A stretch of DNA of 11,556 nucleotides, taken from assembly GCA_000717735.1 (NCBI GenBank), contig JOBE01000105.1, positions 1 to 11,556 on the forward strand. The letters run 5' to 3'. The translations under genes and the position numbers were made by a program. The stretch comes from Streptomyces griseoluteus (GTDB lineage: Bacteria > Actinomycetota > Actinomycetes > Streptomycetales > Streptomycetaceae). Every line of letters starts with the position of its first letter. Position 1 is the stretch's first letter. The notes under the pieces were generated by a model, which was not told the origin of the DNA, did not search any database, and saw nothing but the letters and a program-made list of their open reading frames with translations. Of this stretch, positions 7,334-11,556 are shown one piece after another.

Positions 7334-7388
7334 CACTGTCAGTGCACTCGTCCACACTGGACGTGTGACCATAGGTGGGCTCACACCT
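7334..7388. promoter_or_regulatory. Cluster of inverted repeats upstream of the SpoIIE-type phosphatase gene
   Basis: The 106-bp gap before the phosphatase gene holds four dyads: CACTG-T-CAGTG (7334-7344); AGTGCACT (7341-7348), which overlaps the first; GTCCA-CAC-TGGAC (7350-7362); and AGGTG-N6-CACCT (7373-7377 with 7384-7388). They could be operator sites or, for 7350-7362, a weak hairpin after the oxidoreductase stop. No clear -35/-10 pair can be assigned. Confidence 0.4.
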
Positions 7389-7436
7389 GCACAGCGTGAC
7401 TCTGCACGGCACCGACACCACGAGGCATAGAGATCC

Positions 7437-9098
7437 GTGAACTTCACCCGTTGGAGCGCCCGGCTCCCCGGCACACAGCGCCGTGCGGCGCGGGGGACCG
7501 AAGGCTCCGTGCCCGCCGCCCGCGGTGAGTACGCGCGGCAGCAGGGGCAGCTCGGCCACGAGGCACCCGACCCGGCCGAGGCCGACGAGGCCGCCGGCGT
7601 CCCCACCCTGGAGGACTTCTCCGTGCGGGAGCTCCTCGGCCGTCTCCCCGGCCTGGTCGCGCTCGTGTACGGCCCGGAGCACCGCATCGCGTACGTCAAC
7701 GACGCCTATGCCGCCGCGTTCGGTCCACGCCCCGCGGGCGCCACCGTCGCCGACACCTGCCCGGAGGCCGAGGAGCTCGGCCTGCTGCCCCTCATCGACC
7801 AGGTCCTGCGCAGCGGCAAGCCGCGCACGGTCAAGTCCCGCCGCACCCAGGACGGCGGTTCGTACACGGTCACGTGCCTGCCCGTGGACAGCCCCCACCT
7901 CGACGACGGGGTCCTCGTCCACGCAGCCGACGTCACCGACCACGCCGAGGCCGCCGAGCGGCTGCGCGCCAGCGAGCGCCGCCACCGCGAGACCGCCGTC
8001 ACCCTCCAGCGCTCCCTGCTCCCGCAGGACCTCGAACAGCCCGACGACCTGCGGATCGCCGCCACCTACCAGCCCGGCGGCACCGACGCGGCGGTCGGCG
8101 GCGACTGGTACGACGTGATCACCCTCGGCGCGGGACGCACCGCGCTCGTCATCGGCGACGTGATGGGCCGCGGCGTCCGCGCCGCCGCCGTCATGGGCCA
8201 GCTCCGCACCGCCGTCCGGGCCTACGCGCGCCTGGACCTGCCACCGCACGAGGTGCTGCAGCTCCTCGACGGCCTCGCCGCCGAGATCGACGCCAGCCAG
8301 ATCGCCACCTGCGTGTACGCGATCCACGACCCCAACGAGGGAAAGCTGGTCTACGCCTCCGCCGGCCACCTCCCGATCCTCGTACGGGACGAGGACGGCA
8401 GTGTCCGTCGCGCCGAGGACCCGACAGGACCGCCGCTGGGCACCGGCGGCTGGCTGCACGCCTCCGGCTCCATCGCGCTGCCGCCCGGCTCCACCGCCGT
8501 CCTCTACACCGACGGCCTGGTCGAGCGCCGCCGCGAGGACATCGACGAGGGCGTCGCCGCCCTGGCCCGCGCCCTCTCCGGCGCCAGCGGCACCCCCCAG
8601 GTGGTCTGCGACCGGCTGCTCCGCTCCCTCGGGGTGACCGCGGAGCACGACGACGACGTCGCCGTCCTGGTTGTCCAGCACCCCTCCCGCAAGGGATCGG
8701 ACGCGGAGCTCTTCCACAACGCGGCCCTGGAACTCCTCGGCGGGGTGGAGGCCGCCCCCCGCGCGCGTGCCTTCGCCTCCGGGGTCCTGTCCTCCTGGCG
8801 CTTCCCGACCGAGCTGCGCGACCTGGGAGTCCTCGCCACCAGCGAACTGGTGGCGAACTCCCTCCAGCACGGCACCCCGCCGATGCGGCTGCGCCTGCGC
8901 CGCACGGACCGCCGCCTGATCATCGAGGTGACGGACGGGGACGACCACCTTCCGCGCCGCCGCAGGGCGGAGACGGAGGACGAGGCGGGTCGCGGAATCT
9001 CCATCATCGCGACGATCGCCTCGTCCTGGGGGAGCCGCCGCACCCCCGGCGGCGGCAAAGCGGTCTGGTGCGAGTTCGCCCTGCCGGACAAGTCCTAG
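7437..9098 (+). CDS. PAS / SpoIIE-family (PP2C) phosphatase / HATPase_c signalling protein
   Basis: A 553-residue cytoplasmic signalling protein with no membrane segment. A PAS-like sensor spans about 60-168 (LLGRLPGLVALVYGPEHRIAYVNDAYAAAFG ... GVLVHAADVTD), followed by a short helical linker (169-190). The SpoIIE/PP2C phosphatase domain (about 190-414) keeps its signature motifs: LQRSLLP (190-196), VGGDWYD (220-226), GDVMGRG (240-246), TDGLVERR (358-365) and DDDVAVLV (405-412). The acidic metal-binding residues are therefore present. A HATPase_c domain of the RsbW/SpoIIAB type (about 440-550) has N-box SELVANSLQHG (469-479), VTDGDD (498-503) and GRGISI (518-523). Such proteins both dephosphorylate and phosphorylate anti-sigma-factor antagonists and are abundant in Streptomyces. 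The cognate partner is not encoded here. The GTG start at 7437 has only a weak GAGG about 11 bases upstream. Confidence 0.92.
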   Translation: MNFTRWSARLPGTQRRAARGTEGSVPAARGEYARQQGQLGHEAPDPAEADEAAGVPTLEDFSVRELLGRLPGLVALVYGPEHRIAYVNDAYAAAFGPRPAGATVADTCPEAEELGLLPLIDQVLRSGKPRTVKSRRTQDGGSYTVTCLPVDSPHLDDGVLVHAADVTDHAEAAERLRASERRHRETAVTLQRSLLPQDLEQPDDLRIAATYQPGGTDAAVGGDWYDVITLGAGRTALVIGDVMGRGVRAAAVMGQLRTAVRAYARLDLPPHEVLQLLDGLAAEIDASQIATCVYAIHDPNEGKLVYASAGHLPILVRDEDGSVRRAEDPTGPPLGTGGWLHASGSIALPPGSTAVLYTDGLVERRREDIDEGVAALARALSGASGTPQVVCDRLLRSLGVTAEHDDDVAVLVVQHPSRKGSDAELFHNAALELLGGVEAAPRARAFASGVLSSWRFPTELRDLGVLATSELVANSLQHGTPPMRLRLRRTDRRLIIEVTDGDDHLPRRRRAETEDEAGRGISIIATIASSWGSRRTPGGGKAVWCEFALPDKS

Positions 9099-9150
9099 CC
9101 CGGACAAGTCCCAGCCGGGGACAAGCCCGGGCCCGGACTAGCCCTAGGCG
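9086..9150. repeat. Four degenerate 16-bp tandem repeats spanning two convergent stop codons
   Basis: Four units start at 9086, 9102, 9119 and 9135: GGACAAGTCCTAGCCC, GGACAAGTCCCAGCCG, GGACAAGCCCGGGCCC and GGACTAGCCCTAGGCG, with one extra G at 9118. The first unit ends the phosphatase gene (codons for D-K-S-stop). The last covers the stop of the opposing MFS gene. Each of the first two units contains a mini-hairpin GGAC-AA-GTCC, and GTCCC-N5-GGGAC (9108-9122) spans units 2-3. The set may act as a bidirectional terminator. Confidence 0.8.
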
Positions 9151-10412
9151 GACGTGGCCTCGCGGACCGGCTCGTGCCGCGCGACCACCTTCGACGGCTT
9201 CACGGCCAGGGAGGGCTGGTTCTGCTCCGGCGTCAGCTGCTTGCCGAGTCGCACGGCGAGGAAGGTGATGCCGAGCGAGAAGAGCACGAAGGTCACGATG
9301 TACGGACCGTGCAGGGCGGCCCCCATGGGCCCGCCCACGGCCGGCCCCACGGCCAGCGCCAGCTGCTTGACCAGCGCGAAGGCCGAGTTGTACTGCCCGA
9401 CCATCGACTCCGGCGCCAGATCGGCCACCAGCGGGGCCACGGTCGGCGACAACATCGCCTCACCGAGCCCGAAGAGGGCGTACGTGGAGACGAAGGCGGC
9501 CGTCGCCATGGCCTGGCTGCCGTTCCCGAGCCCCGCGTACCCGGCGATGAGCCAGGCCACGGTCCAGATGAGACCCACGGCCCCGATCACCCGGGTCCGC
9601 TTGCGGCGCTCGACGAACTTCAGCACCAGGAACTGGGCGGCGACGATCACCGCCGTGTTGGCGGCCAGCGCCATGCCGAGCGCCGAGGGCTCGATGCCGG
9701 CGGCCTCGGTGCCGTACGCGGCGAGACCCGACTCGAACTGTCCGTAGCAGGCGAAGAAGAGGACGAAGCCGAGGACGCACAGCTGCACCATCGCCTTGTG
9801 CCCGAGCAGCGCCCGGAGACCGCGGCCCTCGCCGCCCTCGGCGGGACGGGTGTCCCGGAGCGCCGGGGAACCCGGCATGCGGACGGTCCCGACGACCGCC
9901 GCGAGGACGAGGAACATCGCCGCCTCGATCGAGAACAGCAGGATGAAGCTGCCCGGCCGATTCGTGTCGACGAGGAGGCCGCCGATCAGACCGCCGACAC
10001 CGAGCCCGAGGTTCTGCAGGAAGAACTGCGTGGCGAAGGCCCGGGTGCGGCCCACGGGCGTCGAGCACCAGACGATCATCGTGGCGAGAGCCGGCTGAAG
10101 CACCGCCGTACCGGCACCGAGCAGCGCCGCGGCCGCCACGGCGGCGGGCACGCTGGAGGCGAAACCCATGCCCACGGCACCGAAGGCCGCGATCACCGAG
10201 GCCACCAGAAGCACGGGCACGGGCCCGCGCCGGTCGATGGCCCGCCCGCTGAACGGCAGCACCACCAGCGCGGCCATGGCGAAGACGGCCAGGACGATGC
10301 CCGCCGTCGCGGCGCCCAGACCCCGCACCTGGGCCACGTACACATAGAGGTACGGAACGGTGAAGCCGAGTCCGAACGCGCTCAGCGCGCTGCCTGCCTG
10401 AATACGGCGCAT
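9144..10412 (-). CDS. MFS transporter (drug:H+ antiporter-like)
   Basis: A 422-residue integral membrane protein with about twelve hydrophobic helices: six at residues 8-178, a cytoplasmic loop at about 179-205, then six at 206-388, and a hydrophilic tail. MFS motif A lies in the loop after helix 2 as GRAIDRRG (56-63), with the usual Gly, Asp and Arg residues. The substrate cannot be read from sequence; the family plus a divergent MarR regulator suggest export of a small toxic molecule or metabolite. The start is chosen at ATG 10412 because GAGGGG (10420-10425, minus strand) sits 7 bases upstream. GTG codons at 10442 and 10436 would add 10 or 8 residues but lack a well-placed Shine-Dalgarno. 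The gene converges on the SpoIIE-type gene with a 45-bp gap and is transcribed away from the MarR gene. Confidence 0.9.
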   Translation of the reverse strand: MRRIQAGSALSAFGLGFTVPYLYVYVAQVRGLGAATAGIVLAVFAMAALVVLPFSGRAIDRRGPVPVLLVASVIAAFGAVGMGFASSVPAAVAAAALLGAGTAVLQPALATMIVWCSTPVGRTRAFATQFFLQNLGLGVGGLIGGLLVDTNRPGSFILLFSIEAAMFLVLAAVVGTVRMPGSPALRDTRPAEGGEGRGLRALLGHKAMVQLCVLGFVLFFACYGQFESGLAAYGTEAAGIEPSALGMALAANTAVIVAAQFLVLKFVERRKRTRVIGAVGLIWTVAWLIAGYAGLGNGSQAMATAAFVSTYALFGLGEAMLSPTVAPLVADLAPESMVGQYNSAFALVKQLALAVGPAVGGPMGAALHGPYIVTFVLFSLGITFLAVRLGKQLTPEQNQPSLAVKPSKVVARHEPVREATSA

Positions 10413-10455
10413 CGCTGCGCCCCTCGCCTTGGTCACACTCACCCACTTCGGTCAC

Positions 10456-10481
10456 AGGTTCAGAGGTGTACGCCTGAACCT
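10456..10481. promoter_or_regulatory. 26-bp inverted repeat in the MFS/MarR control region
   Basis: 8-bp perfect arms AGGTTCAG (10456-10463) and CTGAACCT (10474-10481) are separated by 10 bases. The site lies just upstream of the MFS gene and next to a second palindrome. Its size and place suit a dimeric regulator such as the divergent MarR protein, which is an inference. Confidence 0.5.
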
Positions 10482-10544
10482 TGAAGACTTCAACACTAAA
10501 GTTAACGTCTCAACAGTACACATCGAAGGACTTCAACGCCAACG
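10481..10544. promoter_or_regulatory. Candidate MarR operators: palindrome plus two direct repeats
   Basis: TTGAAG-A-CTTCAA (10481-10493) is a perfect dyad. A related direct repeat occurs twice, GAAGACTTCAACACTAAAG (10483-10501) and GAAGGACTTCAACGCCAACG (10525-10544), about 42 bp or four helical turns apart. The stretch is unusually AT-rich for this genome. TTGAAG (10481-10486) with TAACGT (10503-10508) at a 16-base spacing is a possible promoter. The repeats are well placed to let MarR repress both divergent genes. Confidence 0.5.
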
Positions 10545-10553
10545 AGACCCGTG

Positions 10554-10559
10554 GGATAC
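10554..10559 (+). promoter_or_regulatory. Possible -10 element of a leaderless MarR promoter
   Basis: GATACT ends 8 bases before the MarR ATG at 10568, so transcription would begin at or within two bases of the start codon. No Shine-Dalgarno precedes the ATG, which agrees with a leaderless transcript, common in Streptomyces. The -35 position (about 10529-10537) coincides with the second GACTTCAAC repeat and matches the consensus only weakly. Confidence 0.4.
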
Positions 10560-10567
10560 TCGCCTCC

Positions 10568-11134
10568 ATGTCCGACAACCCCGAGCGATCCGGCCCGCAG
10601 GCTCCCCAGGAGCCGAGCCTCGACGAGCAGATCGCCGCCTACCAGCGCGAGTTCCGCGACCTCGACCCCCAGGTCGAGAAGGTCGTCTCCGCCCTCGGCC
10701 GGCTGAACCGCCGGATGAACGTGGCGTACGGACGCCAGCTCGCCGACCTCGGCATCAGCAACGCCGAGTGGGAGGTCCTCAAGACCCTGGTCCTCGCCGG
10801 AGAGCCCTACCGCCTGGGCCCCGGCGAGCTCGCCAAACGTCTCGGTCTCACCCCGGCAGCGATGACCCACCGCATCGACCGCATGGCCGGCGAAGGCCTG
10901 GTCACCCGCGACCGCGACGAGAACAACCGCGTCCGGGTGATCGTCGAGCTCACCGACGAGGGCCGCTCGAAGTGGCTTGAGGCCATGCGGATGGCCACGG
11001 ACTTCGAGGAGGAGCTCGTCCAGGACCTCTCGGGGGAGGAGAGGGGAGTACTCGGCGAGATCCTCATCCGCCTCCTCCGCCGCGTGGAGCTCACACAGCC
11101 GGACGCCGGCGGCCGTCTGACGGACCTCGACTGA
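10568..11134 (+). CDS. MarR-family transcriptional regulator
   Basis: A 188-residue protein with a MarR winged helix-turn-helix at about 40-135: helix 'VVSALGRLNRRMNVAYGRQLADLG', then 'ISNAEWEVLKTLVLAGEPYRLGPGELAKRLGLTPAAMTHRIDRMAGEGLVTRDRDENNRVRVIVELTDEG', where TPAAMTHRIDRM (95-106) is the recognition helix and DRDENNRVRVIVELT (115-129) the wing. Outer helices for dimerisation fill both ends. Members bind palindromic operators as dimers and are released by small ligands, often repressing a neighbouring exporter. The ATG at 10568 is chosen because it precedes the conserved domain and a -10-like GATACT lies 8 bases upstream. The frame is open upstream to 10481, but that part crosses the operator-like repeats. 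It is followed by a strong hairpin at 11146-11160. Confidence 0.93.
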   Translation: MSDNPERSGPQAPQEPSLDEQIAAYQREFRDLDPQVEKVVSALGRLNRRMNVAYGRQLADLGISNAEWEVLKTLVLAGEPYRLGPGELAKRLGLTPAAMTHRIDRMAGEGLVTRDRDENNRVRVIVELTDEGRSKWLEAMRMATDFEEELVQDLSGEERGVLGEILIRLLRRVELTQPDAGGRLTDLD

Positions 11135-11145
11135 CCCCCCTCAGG

Positions 11146-11160
11146 CCCCGCCGGGCGGGG
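11146..11160 (+). terminator. Hairpin terminator after the MarR gene
   Basis: A perfect CCCCGC-CGG-GCGGGG stem-loop starts 12 bases past the MarR stop. There is no long U-tract. It ends two bases before the -35 of the first rRNA promoter, so it probably insulates the rRNA operon from MarR transcription. Confidence 0.65.
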
Positions 11161-11161
11161 G

Positions 11162-11190
11162 TTGACACGCCCCTCCTGGATGCGTAGAGT
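11162..11190 (+). promoter_or_regulatory. rrn promoter 1 (TTGACA-17-TAGAGT)
   Basis: TTGACA (11162-11167) and TAGAGT (11185-11190) are separated by 17 bases. This is a near-ideal promoter for the principal sigma factor (HrdB type). The start of transcription would fall near 11197. Confidence 0.85.
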
Positions 11191-11236
11191 TCTCCGAGTT
11201 GTCACGGAGCCGGAACGGTTCTTCGACAGCCCCTCC

Positions 11237-11251
11237 GCCGCTGATAGCGGC
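11237..11251. other. Hairpin GCCGCT-GAT-AGCGGC in the rrn leader
   Basis: A perfect 6-bp stem with a 3-base loop lies about 40 bases downstream of the first rrn promoter start. It could form in the longest leader transcript. Its role is unknown. Confidence 0.4.
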
Positions 11252-11281
11252 ACCTCTACTCCGCACGATCTCCCCACCGGG

Positions 11282-11307
11282 ATGAATTTCGGCATGCCGA
11301 AATTCAT
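11282..11307. repeat. Perfect 26-bp palindrome between rrn promoters 1 and 2
   Basis: The half-site ATGAATTTCGGCA (11282-11294) is followed directly by its exact reverse complement (11295-11307). It is AT-rich relative to the surroundings and sits 39 bases before the second TAGAGT box. As DNA it could be a dimeric regulator site; as RNA it would form an 11-bp stem with a CAUG loop. Confidence 0.85.
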
Positions 11308-11345
11308 TTCGAATGACTCGATTATGAGCCGCCGGAGGAATCCGC

Positions 11346-11351
11346 TAGAGT
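11346..11351 (+). promoter_or_regulatory. rrn promoter 2, -10 box TAGAGT
   Basis: TAGAGT in the context CCGCTAGAGTTTGAGACG. The -35 position (about 11322-11328, TTATGAG) matches the consensus poorly, as is usual for internal Streptomyces rrn promoters. Confidence 0.65.
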
Positions 11352-11419
11352 TTGAGACGTCGGAACGGCCCAACAGCCGGAAAGACAAACCCCGCTGACT
11401 GGGAATCAGACGCCGAAAG

Positions 11420-11437
11420 GATCTGATAGAGTCGGAA
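11420..11437 (+). promoter_or_regulatory. rrn promoter 3, -10 box TAGAGT within a duplicated 18-mer
   Basis: GATCTGATAGAGTCGGAA contains TAGAGT at 11427-11432 and is repeated exactly at 11503-11520. No consensus -35 is visible upstream. Confidence 0.65.
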
Positions 11438-11502
11438 CCGCCGGAAGGGCCCGGAGCGAAAGCGAAAGGGACCGGAAAGCACCGAGGAAATCGGATCGGA
11501 AA

Positions 11503-11520
11503 GATCTGATAGAGTCGGAA
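11503..11520 (+). promoter_or_regulatory. rrn promoter 4, -10 box TAGAGT within the second 18-mer copy
   Basis: The exact second copy of GATCTGATAGAGTCGGAA, with TAGAGT at 11510-11515. It is the promoter nearest the 16S gene in this window. The 83-base offset from the previous copy suggests the promoter unit was duplicated. Confidence 0.65.
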
Positions 11521-11556
11521 ACGCAGGAAAACGAAGTACCGAAGGGAAGCCCGGAG

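Larger units (their letters stand above)
11135..11556 (+). promoter_or_regulatory. rRNA operon promoter and leader region (16S gene lies beyond the window)
   Basis: This 422-base stretch has no credible protein gene. It carries four TAGAGT -10 boxes, purine-rich leader sequence with repeated CGGAA and GGAAAG words, and a right end (GATCTGATAGAGTCGGAAACG ... CCGAAGGGAAGCCCGGAG) that I recognise as typical of the Streptomyces rrn leader upstream of 16S rRNA. Streptomyces rrn operons are known to have several tandem promoters, four in S. coelicolor rrnD. The mature 16S start is not reached. Confidence 0.88.

Noticed and set aside
5723..7699. A 658-codon minus-strand frame under the oxidoreductase gene
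   Set aside because: It covers a gene with clear FAD and NAD motifs on the other strand and has no recognisable motif itself.
7227..9107. A 626-codon minus-strand frame and a 464-codon +-strand frame over the phosphatase gene
   Set aside because: Both are alternative-frame shadows of a gene with intact PAS, PP2C and HATPase motifs.
9174..10484. A 436-codon +-strand frame opposite the MFS gene
   Set aside because: Charged, His/Arg/Gly-rich sequence with no domain; the opposite strand encodes a clear 12-helix transporter.
11162..11398. A 78-codon frame (MTRPSWMRRVL...) in the right-hand region
   Set aside because: It runs through rrn promoter 1, the palindrome and promoter 2, and has no codon-bias or domain support.
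11400..11556. Start of the 16S rRNA gene or a tRNA
   Set aside because: Conserved 16S 5' sequence is not reached and no tRNA cloverleaf is visible; only leader sequence is present.

Overview
The window is an 11.6 kb piece of a draft genome contig from a high-GC actinomycete, almost certainly a Streptomyces or close relative. The evidence is the very high GC content, GTG starts, strong G/C third-position bias, Streptomyces-type gene families, and a right end that matches the promoter/leader region of a Streptomyces rRNA operon. Both ends look like assembly boundaries. Bases 1-58 are not genomic: they are an Illumina Nextera P7 adapter, including an 8-base index and the 19-base Tn5 mosaic end. 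The right end stops inside the rRNA leader, where multi-copy repeats usually break short-read assemblies.

Layout: (1) 59-2533 (+), the 3' part of a large STAND/NB-ARC-type ATPase regulator with a TPR-like C-terminus; its N-terminus, probably the DNA-binding region, is lost beyond the adapter junction. (2) 4559-2520 (-), an unusual ECF sigma factor carrying a ZAS-like zinc-binding motif, hydrophobic segments, a long Pro/Thr/Ser linker and a C-terminal NPCBM-like carbohydrate-binding domain. Its stop overlaps the convergent stop of gene 1. (3) 5629-4802 (-), a TetR-family regulator, divergent from (4) 5966-7330 (+), an NDH-2-like FAD/NAD(P)H oxidoreductase. (5) 7437-9098 (+), a PAS / SpoIIE (PP2C) phosphatase / HATPase_c signalling protein. 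(6) 10412-9144 (-), an MFS transporter, divergent from (7) 10568-11134 (+), a MarR-family regulator. (8) 11135-11556, a terminator hairpin followed by a tandem array of rRNA promoters whose 16S gene lies beyond the window.

Four of the seven genes are regulatory or signalling proteins. The two clearest regulatory modules are the TetR/NDH-2 and MarR/MFS divergent pairs, each with inverted repeats between the start codons that could be operators. The sigma factor fusion is the most unusual protein: its architecture suggests a membrane-tethered sigma factor with a sugar-sensing or wall-sensing outer domain. I see no CRISPR array, prophage, transposase, tRNA or biosynthetic cluster. I do not see a clear new multi-gene system. 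The items most worth a second look are the sigma-NPCBM fusion, a perfect 26-bp palindrome in the rRNA leader, a 16-bp tandem repeat that supplies both stop codons of two convergent genes, and the repeat-rich MarR/MFS control region.
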